From positions 91,207,842-91,271,841 of the forward strand of contig CM043953.1 of the NCBI GenBank assembly GCA_014529385.2: a stretch of 64,000 nucleotides of DNA, in the 5' to 3' direction. The position numbers and the translations under genes are program-made. Source of the DNA: Adiantum capillus-veneris (Eukaryota; Streptophyta; Polypodiopsida; Polypodiales; Pteridaceae). The stretch's first letter is position 1. Each line of letters begins with the position of its first letter. The notes under the pieces were generated by a model. It was not told the origin of the DNA. It saw nothing but the letters and a program-made list of their open reading frames with translations, and made no database searches. Of this stretch, positions 11,122-20,810 are shown one piece after another.

Positions 11122-12591
11122 TCAATCCCATAAATCGGAGATGGGAGGGTTGCCTTGGGTATGTTGAGATTCCAAGGCTGGTTCTTCTTTGCACATCAAA
11201 GCTTTAAAAATAGGTGGAGCATTTGCCAAGCCGAAGGGATCCATGCCAATTTGGAGCTTAGATGATCTAGGTAGATGACTTCCTATCAACGGATTGATAC
11301 GTTGAAAGTAGGGCTTTAATCTCCATCCATTGACTCTTGTTTTGTGGAGTTTTCCTGATAAATCTGCTAATCTGTAACTACCATTCCCAAACTTTGTTTT
11401 TATCATGAAAGGTCCCTCCCATCTTTGCAAAAAAAAAATTTCAAGTCGAGTATCAAGTCGGTTATCATAGCGAAGAACCAACATACCTTCCTTCAATCCT
11501 TTCCCCTTGAGCTTCTTGTTGATTTTGTCCCTTTGGCTTGTGGCTTGGGCAATGTAATAGTCGATGGACTCTTCTCTATCAAGCTCAAGTCGTTGAAGAT
11601 CTAAAATTCTTTCCTGCAAAGCTTCTTTTGGCCTCTTTGCTCCCCGTGAGAGAATGCATAGGCTTGCAATCTCCACCTCAATAGGAAGGAGTGCCTCCTG
11701 TCCATATACCAAATGAAAAGGAGTGAATTGAGTGGATACCTTGAAAGATGTTCTGTATGCCCATAGAGCTGCGGTCAAATGACGATCCCAGTCGTTTGGT
11801 CGATCTGCAACCTGCTTAGAAATGATCTTACATATCATTCCATTCACCTTTTCAACCAACCCATTGCACTGAGGGTAGTAAAGTGTAGAATGCAAATGTT
11901 TGACTTTTAACTTTGTCAAAAGATTATCTAGGAGCTCTGCTCTAAACCCTGGACCACGATCTGACAAAATCTCTAATGGTGTGCCGAATCTACTGCATAT
12001 GTGATCAAAGATAAATTTTGATACCTCCTCGGCTGTAATTCGTGTTGTACTTGTTGCCTCCGCCCATCGTGTCATGTAATCTACTCCCACAATGATGAAG
12101 ACCTTCCCAGTAGATGTGCGAGGTAAGAGGCCTATTGCATCCACACCCCACTTCTCAAAAGGACCATACGAAATTATTGGAACTCGAGGTTCGTAAGTGA
12201 GTCGTCGATTTCCAGCAATCTGACAACCTTTGCATGACTTACACCAATGTTGGACATCACGGTGTAGACTTGGCCAAACAAACCCTGCTTGCAAAATCTT
12301 CCTGTTTGTAATATCATGAGAAAAATGACCCCCACAGACATTATCATGGCATGAAAAGAGGATTCTCTCTATTTCTTGAACAGAGGGCACCCTTCTTAGC
12401 ACCAAATCTTTCCCTTTATGATACAGATCATCTCCTATGAGTTGGTAAGGAGTTGCCTTTTTTACCAACCTATGCCTTTGCACTTTATCCAAGTGTTTAG
12501 GGCACTCACCAGTTTGGAGGAAAAATATGATGTCCTTCAATTCCTCTTGGCCTTGGTACTTTGGTTCGTAGAGCTTCACACCTCCCACCAT
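11122..12591 (-). CDS. Tat element integrase domain of pol
   Basis: A 489-codon open frame. Residues about 80-123 form the zinc-binding H2C2 domain (H82, H89, C120, C123). The DDE core shows D151 in WGVDAIG, D211 in ILSDRG and E247 in NGLVEKVN, all present. A GPF-type C-terminal module (QRWEGPFMIK, about 390-400) follows, with no chromodomain. Integrase inserts the cDNA into chromosomes. The frame is the same as the upstream RNase H part and is separated from it by one TAG at 12595-12597, so this was the end of one polyprotein. The ATG at 12591 is just the first Met after that stop. The domain itself looks undamaged. Confidence 0.92.
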   Translation of the reverse strand: MVGGVKLYEPKYQGQEELKDIIFFLQTGECPKHLDKVQRHRLVKKATPYQLIGDDLYHKGKDLVLRRVPSVQEIERILFSCHDNVCGGHFSHDITNRKILQAGFVWPSLHRDVQHWCKSCKGCQIAGNRRLTYEPRVPIISYGPFEKWGVDAIGLLPRTSTGKVFIIVGVDYMTRWAEATSTTRITAEEVSKFIFDHICSRFGTPLEILSDRGPGFRAELLDNLLTKLKVKHLHSTLYYPQCNGLVEKVNGMICKIISKQVADRPNDWDRHLTAALWAYRTSFKVSTQFTPFHLVYGQEALLPIEVEIASLCILSRGAKRPKEALQERILDLQRLELDREESIDYYIAQATSQRDKINKKLKGKGLKEGMLVLRYDNRLDTRLEIFFLQRWEGPFMIKTKFGNGSYRLADLSGKLHKTRVNGWRLKPYFQRINPLIGSHLPRSSKLQIGMDPFGLANAPPIFKALMCKEEPALESQHTQGNPPISDLWD

Positions 12592-12594
12592 GAT

Positions 12595-12954
12595 CTAAAG
12601 TTTCTCATTGGCGAGATAATCTGCTTCCTTGTTGAGGGTTCTCACAACATGTTGTACCTGTGTAGCTTCAAAGTTCTTTATCAAAGCCTTCACCTGTCTA
12701 AGCCACTCCACTAGAGTAGGGTTCTTGCACTTCCATATCCCTTGGATTTTCCTAATAACTAGTAAGGAATCACCTCTGATTATAAGTCTTTCGATGCCAA
12801 GTTTTCTGCATTCTTCAAGCCCCAACTTTAAGGTGGCATACTCAGCCTCATTATTAGAATGAACATTTTCTAAGGTGATACCTTTCTTAACAAGAACTTC
12901 CCTTTGTGGACTTAGAATAAGAACCCCCCTTGCTGCCTGATCGTGTTGTCGTCA
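12595..12954 (-). CDS. Second, archaeal-type RNase H (aRNH) of the Tat element
   Basis: Downstream of the usual RT-linked RNase H lies a second RNase H fold in the same frame. The first catalytic Asp is in FDGAY (end of the previous ORF, just before the TGA at 12952-12954). The Glu is in NNEAEYATLKLGLE, the next Asp in IRGDSLLVI, and the last Asp in NKEADYLA. This duplicated RNase H is the hallmark of the Tat clade. The domain is bounded by two in-frame stops, TGA at 12952 and TAG at 12595. The frame between them is open, but the only Met-led ORF starts late (12825). The whole domain is recognisable; translation would require stop readthrough. Confidence 0.88.
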
Positions 12955-15525
12955 GTAAGCTCCATCAAAGCACAAAATGTGTGCATTGTCCATCTCCTCC
13001 TCATTATTTTGTGGTGTAGCTTTGTCTCTTGCCTTTGGTGACTCTTTCCTTTCTCTCACTTTGTATGTGAGAATGTCTGCAAGACCTGCCCTTGTGCTAT
13101 CTTCCACAAGAAAAGTGTATTCGAACTCTTGAAGTTCTAGAACCCATTTGGCTATCCTAGATGAGAGGCTCATGTGTTGCACAACATATGGTAAATTGTT
13201 TTCCATGGTGAGAATGACAAATGGTGCAGGTAAGAGATATGATCGGAACTTTCTTACCGCAAACATAATTGTGAATACCACCTTCTCCATATCGGTGTAG
13301 CCCTTCTCTACAGTGGTCATGACTTTGCTTGCAAAGTATACTGGCCTCATGTAGCATGTTTTTGGGTCTTTTTGCATGAGAACTACACCGATGGCCTCCA
13401 TTCCTACACTTGGCGTGATGTAATATGTATCCTTTGGATTTGGTGGCATTATTGTTGGAAGAGAGTTGAGAATACCCTTTACTTCAGTAAAGCATAATTC
13501 GTGTTCCTCTCTCCATTCAAATGTGGGTTTGTTTGCTAGCTTGTGCAAAGGTGCAATAGCTTCCGCTAGAAGGTGAATGAAACGAGACATGTACCTTACT
13601 TTGTGGTTGAAAGTCATGAGCTCCTTGGTTGTCGTTGGTGATTGTAGTGACAAGAGAGCATTTACTTTTGATGGATCCACTTGAATTCCTTGCAAAGAAA
13701 CCACATGACCTAGCAATACCACTTGTGACTCTGCAATGTGACACTTCTCAGGATTAAATTGTCCCCCAAATTGATGAAGCCTCCTAAGCCCCTCCTCAAC
13801 TTTTTGGCAATGAAGTCTTTGGCTACTATAGATACAGAAGTCATCCATAAAAACCCTAATTGACTTTCGAAAGAAGGGCTGAAAGACAAGAGTTGTAAAC
13901 CTTATAAAGGTACTAGGAGCATTTGTGAGCCCAAATGGCATCACTCTATAGGCAAAGCAACCCCAAGGTGTGATGAAAGTGGTTTTTAACTGATCTTCTT
14001 CTGCTATTCTGATTTGAAAATACCCTGAATACCCATCACACACTGTGTAACATTCATAGCCGGCTACTTCGTTTAAGATTTCATCTTGGAAAGGAAGAGG
14101 AAAATGATCCCTCTTTGTTGCAGCATTGAGCGGTTTGTAGTCAACACATACCCTCCATTTTCCATTCTTTTTAGGGGTTACTACAATTGGGGACACCCAC
14201 TCAGAGTTAGACACAGGGTAAATGAAACCAGCTTTGAGGAGTCGGTTAACCTCTGTCAAAAGTGCCTCTTGTTGTATTTTTCCTAGGCGCCTTAGCTTTT
14301 GAGCCACAGGTTTAGTACCTGGTTTTAATTCTATGCCATGCTCTATAACATCCACACCTCTAATTTGTGAGTAATCAGTGATAAACAAATTGGGATACCT
14401 CTTGAGCATATCGATGTAGGACCGCTTCTCCTCAGGGGTGAGATCTTTTGCAAGCATCCTCTCAAAGTCTTCAAAGTGCTTGTGGTCACCTTTGTCATCC
14501 TTTGTTTGCTCCTTTGTTGGGTCAACCTCTATTGATGGAGTTTTTGATGTGTTGAAGATGATTCCCATTACCTCCAAAGATGATTCTTCTTCGCTACTGG
14601 ATATAGTGGTTGAACTTTCCTCGTCGCTTGAGCCAAAACTCTCTTCACTTTCTTCATCAGCCGTGGTCTCATAGTTGATGTCGAGCTGCTTTCCTTCATG
14701 CCAATCGTATACTACATGTTGCCCCTTTTTGAGAATCAATTGTCCTCGTCCCCATTTTTGATTTGCATTCACAGCAATGAGCCAAGGCCTCCCTAGGATG
14801 ATGGGATAGCCCTCCCCCTTGGCTGGCATAACATACATGTCCACACGTGCATCTATATTACATACAGAAACTTTTACATTCTCGATGATCCCTAGGCACT
14901 TCACACTTGCATTGTTGGCCAGCCTAGCTTGACAATTAGAGGATTTAGTGATTTCAAGTCCTAGTCTATTCATGGCTCTTTCCGTGATCACACACATTTG
15001 TGCTCCACCATCAACATACACATTGGATACCTTCCTACCCCTTACATAAGCATCTACAATAGGTTCCACATCTTGTTGTGGCTTTGAAGTCAATGCCTTT
15101 ACTGTCACCTTTTCTTTCTTTCTTGGGAGTCTTGTGCTTACAAGTTTGGACCAGTGCTTTCTCACCTTGGGTGATAGATGTAGGAGTTGAGGCCAAGAAA
15201 TATTGGGCTTTTGAGTTTGCAAATCTTCTAAGATGTTGTAGGGTTCCATATTCTTTCCTAATGGAAAATCGTTGATGTCGATCTCCCTTCGCCTTGACCT
15301 CTGCTTCTTGCCTCCTTCCTCCTTCTTTGACTTTTTCTTCCTCTCCTTCCTTGCAGGTTCTGACTCTTCATTCCTTGTGTCTTCATCCTTGTTGTGTGCT
15401 CTTGTGCGCTTTTCTGCTGGCATAACATCAAAATGTATAGGGCTCACCTCTATCTCCTCTTCCAGCTTTATGACGTTTACTCCTCTCTCTTTCTCCACTG
15501 GTGGGATAGGAGGGATGTTTGCCAC
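12952..15525 (-). CDS. Tat element protease-reverse transcriptase-RNase H polyprotein part
   Basis: An 857-codon open frame. A charged linker (residues 1-130) precedes a retropepsin-like protease with VYVDGGAQM (D172, DGGA in place of D-S/T-G) and PIILGRPWL (about 241-249). RT spans about 400-600: [34 protein letters not shown] and the catalytic FMDD (559-562). The RT-linked RNase H follows (about 700-800) with PVYFASKVM and YTDMEK motifs. It makes the cDNA and matures the polyprotein. It overlaps gag in the -1 frame by at least 49 nt (open back to a stop near 15579), so the 15525 Met is unlikely to be the true start. It ends at a TGA inside the aRNH domain. Confidence 0.93.
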   Translation of the reverse strand: MANIPPIPPVEKERGVNVIKLEEEIEVSPIHFDVMPAEKRTRAHNKDEDTRNEESEPARKERKKKSKKEEGGKKQRSRRREIDINDFPLGKNMEPYNILEDLQTQKPNISWPQLLHLSPKVRKHWSKLVSTRLPRKKEKVTVKALTSKPQQDVEPIVDAYVRGRKVSNVYVDGGAQMCVITERAMNRLGLEITKSSNCQARLANNASVKCLGIIENVKVSVCNIDARVDMYVMPAKGEGYPIILGRPWLIAVNANQKWGRGQLILKKGQHVVYDWHEGKQLDINYETTADEESEESFGSSDEESSTTISSSEEESSLEVMGIIFNTSKTPSIEVDPTKEQTKDDKGDHKHFEDFERMLAKDLTPEEKRSYIDMLKRYPNLFITDYSQIRGVDVIEHGIELKPGTKPVAQKLRRLGKIQQEALLTEVNRLLKAGFIYPVSNSEWVSPIVVTPKKNGKWRVCVDYKPLNAATKRDHFPLPFQDEILNEVAGYECYTVCDGYSGYFQIRIAEEDQLKTTFITPWGCFAYRVMPFGLTNAPSTFIRFTTLVFQPFFRKSIRVFMDDFCIYSSQRLHCQKVEEGLRRLHQFGGQFNPEKCHIAESQVVLLGHVVSLQGIQVDPSKVNALLSLQSPTTTKELMTFNHKVRYMSRFIHLLAEAIAPLHKLANKPTFEWREEHELCFTEVKGILNSLPTIMPPNPKDTYYITPSVGMEAIGVVLMQKDPKTCYMRPVYFASKVMTTVEKGYTDMEKVVFTIMFAVRKFRSYLLPAPFVILTMENNLPYVVQHMSLSSRIAKWVLELQEFEYTFLVEDSTRAGLADILTYKVRERKESPKARDKATPQNNEEEMDNAHILCFDGAY

Positions 15526-16496
15526 TGGAGGTGGTGGTGGTCGACGAAGAATTTGCGGGGCTTGAGCATGCTCTTGCTACACCATGAGCGGAGGGGGTGG
15601 GGTCTAGGAGGGTATATGTCCCCTGTAAGCCTTCGAGGGTGAGGGCAATTATACATTCCATGACCAACTTCGTTGCAATTCCAGCATCTCAACTCTTGTG
15701 CTTGACGTCGTTGATTGCGATTCCCTTCTCTTGGTTGTCGTTGTTGGGGTAGGCCCTGCACTAGATTCAAGGTGAGAATCTCTAGTTGTTGAGTTAATCT
15801 TTGCAAGATCTCTTGTTGTGATCCTTCCCCTATTTGTGAAGTTTGGGCAAGAGAGCCCCTAACTTGTGCTCCCATGCTTGGTGAAGAATCCCTCTCAATG
15901 ACTTCATTTAGGTCCCTTGTTCTATGTGCTTGAAAATTTAACTTCTTGAATTTGACCATGGCCACCTCACGTGCTTCCTCAAATGTTGATGGGAATTTTA
16001 ACTCTACCTTGGTCTTCAAAATTGGATACAAGCCAGCCATGAACCTATTTTTCTTTAGAAAGTTTGGTGCACCACCTTGGTTTTGTAAGGTAGCCTCCCA
16101 TCTATCCCATAGGTTAAGGAAAACGGCCTCATAAGATGGGTAGTCTTTAAGGAATACCTGTTTATGTTGAAGTAGACACTTCCAAAGACCCTCTGGAGTA
16201 TCTCCTTGCCCAAATTTGGCAAGAAAAATTGCACGTAGCCTCTCCCAATTGGTTTTGTTTTGAGGTTGCAAGGCCTCGTACCATGCCTTAGCTTCCCCTT
16301 TGAGAACGAGTGGAAAAGCACGCAGCTTTACCTCTTCTTGATCTCTCCCAGAGATGAGGTGTGCCATCTCCAAATTATCCAGAAATTCTTGTGCATCCTC
16401 ACCATTTTTAGAATGAAAGGTAGGAAAAGTGCTTGACATTTTTACAATACAAGGAGGCTTGTGTACCACAAAGTTTTGACTACGATGAGTGATCAC
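15477..16496 (-). CDS. Tat element gag
   Basis: 339 codons. The capsid region (about 20-170) has motifs such as FLDNLEMAHLI, LRAFPLVLKGEAKAWY and RLRAIFLAKFG, typical of Retrotrans_gag. A zinc knuckle CWNCNEVGHGMYNC (CX2CX4HX4C) lies near residue 270. Position 16496 is a GTG; the first in-frame ATG is 16439, and the frame is open upstream only to a TGA at 16518-16520. The true N-terminus may therefore lie further upstream in another frame (see the leader repeats at 16493-17019). Gag assembles the particle and binds the RNA. Confidence 0.88.
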   Translation of the reverse strand: MITHRSQNFVVHKPPCIVKMSSTFPTFHSKNGEDAQEFLDNLEMAHLISGRDQEEVKLRAFPLVLKGEAKAWYEALQPQNKTNWERLRAIFLAKFGQGDTPEGLWKCLLQHKQVFLKDYPSYEAVFLNLWDRWEATLQNQGGAPNFLKKNRFMAGLYPILKTKVELKFPSTFEEAREVAMVKFKKLNFQAHRTRDLNEVIERDSSPSMGAQVRGSLAQTSQIGEGSQQEILQRLTQQLEILTLNLVQGLPQQRQPREGNRNQRRQAQELRCWNCNEVGHGMYNCPHPRRLTGDIYPPRPHPLRSWCSKSMLKPRKFFVDHHHLQWQTSLLSHQWRKREE

Positions 16497-17030
16497 ATCA
16501 AAATGAAAATATATACATCAAGTGTTAGTTCATAATTTATCATAGGCAAAATAAAAGGGTTGATTGAGGCATTAATTTCATTAAGGCGAGTGGGTCCAAA
16601 AATTCTCCTAATGGTTGCTTGAAATCTAAATTTTATAGCAATTATGATGTGCACACATTGACGAGCTATGGGTGTAAAAGGAGAAGCAGCTCCAGGTTGG
16701 TTCATGTGACAATGTGTTCTCCTTTTTCTTTCTCTTGAAGAAAGTTTCCTTTGAGTGGATCGCTATCTAAGCGCCTCTTGTCCCTGCCTCAAAACAAAAT
16801 AAAAACATGGACATCAAATGAATCATCATAATTAATGAATGGAAGAATGGTGGGATTTGGAGATGCCAAGATTTCACCAAGTCTTTCTGCTCCAAACATA
16901 AAAACAATGCGTTGTTGGTAAAAAAAATTGCGATCTACACAAATTTTAATTCTGATGCGTTGTGAAAAATGAAAAGCATATGGTGCAACTCTATTGTTCA
17001 TGAGGAGAATAGAAGGCAATTAGGAAAGTT
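16497..17030 (-). other. Tat element leader with two related open frames
   Basis: The leader between PBS and gag holds two minus-strand ORFs, 16705-16493 and 17019-16789. Their C-terminal halves align by eye: FGPTRLNEI against FGAERLGEI, NPFILPMINY against NPTILPFINY, and LDVYIFIL against FDVHVFIL. This suggests a diverged internal duplication, possibly of a gag N-terminal segment. Neither is recognised as a known domain. Confidence 0.6.
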
Positions 17031-17047
17031 CCTCCGTGGGGGCACCA
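17031..17047 (-). promoter_or_regulatory. Candidate primer binding site of the Tat element
   Basis: On the minus strand TGGTGCCCCCACGGAGG begins six bases after the LTR end (CGCTCTCA). It has the TGG start of tRNA-primed sites, but the matching tRNA was not identified. Confidence 0.6.
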
Positions 17048-17053
17048 CTTTTA

Positions 17054-17191
17054 TGAGAGCGGATTTTTGAGATGGGGCTCAACTCAAGGCTCCCACCAGA
17101 CAACCACTCCGTGAGACCCTACACACGCATATTTCTTAGGGGCACCACCCTCTTTTATGGAGAAAGAAGGAAACCAAAACAAACCATATAC

Positions 17192-17226
<35 letters not shown>

Positions 17227-19050
17227 TCCTTATGTGCTTCAACACAAAATGCCCTTCAACCATTCAACACACGCTCCTTAAGCAATCCCTTTGAACACTG
17301 CACAAACTCACATGCAAAGATTGACCTTCACCATATTAGTGCTCATATACTTCTAAGAAAAGCAAGCACAAAACCTCAAAACTCAAAACACCATAATGCA
17401 CAAATACTTGACAACTCCTTTCCTTTCCCAAAAGAAGAGACTACTTACACACATAAGGCGGCATGCATAGAGAGCTCTTCTCCATCTATGCAGCCCCAAG
17501 ACTTACTTACACACAACATAAGGAGAGAAGCCAAACAAATAGACACCATGGTGCACAAAAAACTTTCTCAACAAACAAGCAACCCAATGAGCACAAAATA
17601 TGAGAAGCTGCCAAGATATGCTTACCAATTTTACATGCGTTTAGAGCAAAAGTGTGACGACGACACCCCAATTGCAACAATTTGTTGATCAAACCATGAG
17701 ATAGATCATTGAACTTGATATCCTTGCTCTCATATAGAATCTACAATCCTTATTTAGGGATGAGTATGGTAAGAGAAATGTTTGCAAGAGAATGGTAGCA
17801 ATAGCATATTGATGCTCTCTCTATGGTGCCGCTTATGATAGCGAGCTTAGGAAATGGATAGGGAGACAAGAAGAGAGAGAGATTAGGGCTTCCCTAACCT
17901 TAGAGGAGCTTATTTGCAGCAATGGAGTAGATGTGTGTATTTTTGTGCTTGCCAAAAGGCCTTTTTATAGCTGTACAAGACCTTGGGTTAGGTTAAACTT
18001 GATTAGGGTAGGTAATTAACCATAGTTAGGTTCCCTTTTGACCATTCCTTCAATTATGCAAATAAGAGACTTATTTTTTCATTAAAAATAGCCTTTTAAG
18101 TCGTGGAGGCTCCATAAGGGCTGATAATGTATGTGGGCCCCACCATGATGTCCCTCCAGTGGCTCCTGCAGAGTGTCCCCATCCTGTTTGTTGTGTCTCT
18201 GGAAGCATCTTGAGCCGACCCCTCCACATGCAAGTGGTTTTTAACTCCCCATTGGTATTTTAGAATGTTGGAGAAGTCAAGAAAACTTTTCACCTTTGTG
18301 GTTTACCTGATTGTAACTTTGACCTGTAGTAACAGTGTCCGAAGCACCTTGTTTTCACCATAACTTTCAGCCTGTAACTCAGAATTGGGTGCTGTAAAAG
18401 GCAAAGTTGACCTTCTCAAAGTGTTTAAGCTGATTTTGGAGTGTTACTCAAGTATACCCATGAGCTAAGGCGTTCAAGATGCATCCAAAACACCTTTTGA
18501 ACCAAGTCTGCTTGTAGGGGGCCCTTTAGCATGCATCCAAGGTTTAGCATGCTTTTTTCAAAAGAGAATCCACCTTAAACAAATGAGGTAGGCTCCAATA
18601 AAGTTTGATTTATTGGGGATATACATTATATTTAAGATTTGTTGACCAACACAAGTAAATGATCCAAGAGTTGGGTCACATAGTGGTGGGGAAGGGAAGG
18701 CCTACAAGGTTAACCCTACCCTTGAGAGAAGATGGGTAAGATAAGTGTCCATAAATTATTTATTTACAAATTATGGGATGTAGATAGCTATTTAAATTAG
18801 TAAAGGTAATAAGTTAAAAGAATATGCAGTAAAAAAACTAGGAGAGTAGAATTAAGTTTACTATTTACATTTAGCATGAAGAGAGAAATATGATGTAAAT
18901 GCATAAAGATCTAAGAAGGGTAAGGTGTTTGTATGGAAAAAGGCTATCACGGAAAGAGAGAATGAACACTAGGTTAAAACTTTGATTAAAAATATATACA
19001 TTTGAGTAGAAATGTAGTTCAAATGCAAGATTACCATTTAACGCTACTCA
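17054..19050 (-). repeat. 5' LTR of the Tat element
   Basis: 1997 bp, the sense-orientation 5' LTR, which should carry the element's promoter. About 30 single-base differences and a CA-repeat length change separate it from 8993-10982. ORFs at 17072-17281, 17488-17688 and 18096-18293 are copies of those in the other LTR and are not genes. Confidence 0.95.
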
Positions 19051-19196
19051 GCACCAAATGGATTAGTCACCCATCCTAGAAAGATGTCCTAGGGTAAAAA
19101 GGGATCCTTTACCGCTAAGCAACATTGACTAGTGACTAAGGCTTTATCTCTTCTACCTCATAGTAGAGGACGAATATGATTTGAAGAGAGAGGTAA
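19051..19196 (+). other. 3' UTR and PPT of chromovirus copy 1, right part
   Basis: It resumes after the Tat insertion with GCACCAAATGGATTAGTC and ends in the purine run AAGAGAGAGGTAA before the LTR. No gene. Confidence 0.8.
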
Positions 19197-20810
19197 TGTC
19201 ATAAAAATGTAATATCTAACCAACCCACATGATTTTCTCATATGAAACTTATCATGTAATGTGGGAGAATAGACGGGAACAAGGGTTAGAATATAGACAT
19301 GTGCTTTTTGGTCTATCTCGACACAAGGGCCAATGGTAAAGGGGCCCAAATGAGAGATGGTCTCTTTAAGAGCAAGGCTAGCCAAATGGAGCTTAAAAGA
19401 CGTTAGGGATAGCTTGATTAAAGACCTCCAAAGGTTAGTGTTAAAAGTCCTTTCACCTTAGGTAAGCTAGGGTGGAGCTTGAGGTGGGAACCCGGCCCAA
19501 GCTTGAGGTGCTTGTCGTGCTTGATGACTAAGGTGCTTGAGGTGCTTGTCGTGCTTGCTGACTAAGATTCTTGAGGTGCTTGTCATGCTTGCCAACTAGG
19601 GAGGTTGTGGTGCTTGTGGGAACACTACCCAAGCTTGAGGTGCTTTGTCATGCTTGCTGACTAAGGTGCTTGAGGGTAAGGTGTTCACAAAGTCAAATCC
19701 CATTCCTACAAGAGAGGGGGCGAGCCCTAAAGCTAGGGGGTATGAGAGAGAACACACACACCCTCACACAAGAAGGCAATCTTGGTACAAAGAAATCAAA
19801 TAGGACACTTGTCAAGCTCCTTCTCATGTTGCCGTCATGGTGTGCCTAAAGCCTATTGGTTAACCTCCCAAGGGGTCCAATGATAAATTAGTTAATTTAA
19901 TTAATTATTTTTATATTTATCAAGTCCTCTCTCTCAATGAGGAAAGGGGGACACTTGTCACAAGACTACCCTTGTTGCTTGTTATGCATCCTGCATGTGA
20001 TTGGCTAGGCTTGGGAAGGTCCAATGAGCTTCAAGCATGAGCTACAAGGGGGGGTCGACCAAAGCAAGAAGGGGGACTAGCTTGGGGGGTATACTCTCCC
20101 ACACACGCACACACACACACACACTCTCATGGTGTGAAGTGCAAAGTGCAAGAACTCTAGCTCCTTGTCCAAGCTAGTAGAGAAGTTGAGAGCCTACACC
20201 AACACTCTTGGCTAGGGAATGCAAAGCCAACCAAGAGCCATGCTTCAATGCTTAATCTTGTCATCTTGTCCATCTTCATTACTATGCTATTATGTATGCT
20301 AGCAAGAAGAGTGATGATAAGTGAGGAACTACTTCTTTCTCCTATGGAATGTATCTTCTTCCTCTTCCCTACCCTCATTCCCCGCTAGCTCTCTCCACCT
20401 TCGAAGGTGTTTGAGGCCTTGGAACTGAGGCTTGGGATAGTTAATGGTTTTTTCAAAGTTTATGTTATGCTCGTGATGCATGAAGCTTTCCATCTTCATT
20501 GCATCACCTAGGTCACAAGGAGCACAAAGATTGTATTGTACCAAGTCTCTCTTGATGGGAGAATCTATAGTACAAATGCCTATTGGAGGGGGACCAGCTC
20601 CGCATAAATCGGGTCCTCATTGTTGTCATGTTCTCTAAGCTCTCTCTCTTGCAAAATTATTGTTTATGCCGAGTTAATTGAGTACTATGTTTATGTTGCT
20701 ACCATCAATTAAGTTCACCCTCTATGCTCTCAAAGTAACCTCACAAAGATGCTTTTTCTAAGTTTCCTAATTCCGCTACTCTCAAAGTTTATAGGCCATT
20801 TTTCATTACA
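19197..20810 (+). repeat. 3' LTR of chromovirus copy 1
   Basis: About 1.61 kb, TGTCATAAAA to TTTTTCATTACA. It contains GCTTGAGGTGCTTG short repeats (19500-19680) and a CA microsatellite (about 20100-20124). It is the most complete LTR of this family in the window and served as the reference for the other copies. Confidence 0.85.

Larger units (their letters stand above)
8993..19050 (-). mobile_element. Young Ty3/gypsy Tat-lineage LTR retrotransposon
   Basis: A 10,058-bp element read on the minus strand. LTRs are 8993-10982 and 17054-19050, flanked by GCAC at 8989-8992 and 19051-19054. In sense order it has: 5' LTR (right), PBS, leader with tandem-like repeats, gag, protease-RT-RNase H, a second archaeal-type RNase H, integrase, PPT and 3' LTR (left). 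The extra RNase H and the absence of a chromodomain point to the Tat (Ogre/TatI-III/Retand) clade. I count about 30 substitutions between the LTRs (about 1.5%), so insertion is recent. Two in-frame stops in pol suggest it is no longer fully autonomous. Confidence 0.92.
2471..20810 (+). mobile_element. Ty3/gypsy chromovirus, copy 1 (interrupted by the Tat element at 8993-19050)
   Basis: Plus-strand LTR retrotransposon: truncated 5' LTR (2471-3445), tRNA-iMet-type primer binding site, gag, protease, RT, RNase H, integrase, chromodomain, 3' UTR (8778-8992 continuing at 19051) and 3' LTR (19197-20810). All genes carry stops and frameshifts, so the copy is dead. Removing 8993-19050 plus one GCAC restores continuity with copies 0 and 2. 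The internal order gag-PR-RT-RH-IN-chromodomain is diagnostic of plant chromoviruses. Lineage within chromoviruses was not resolved. Confidence 0.88.
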
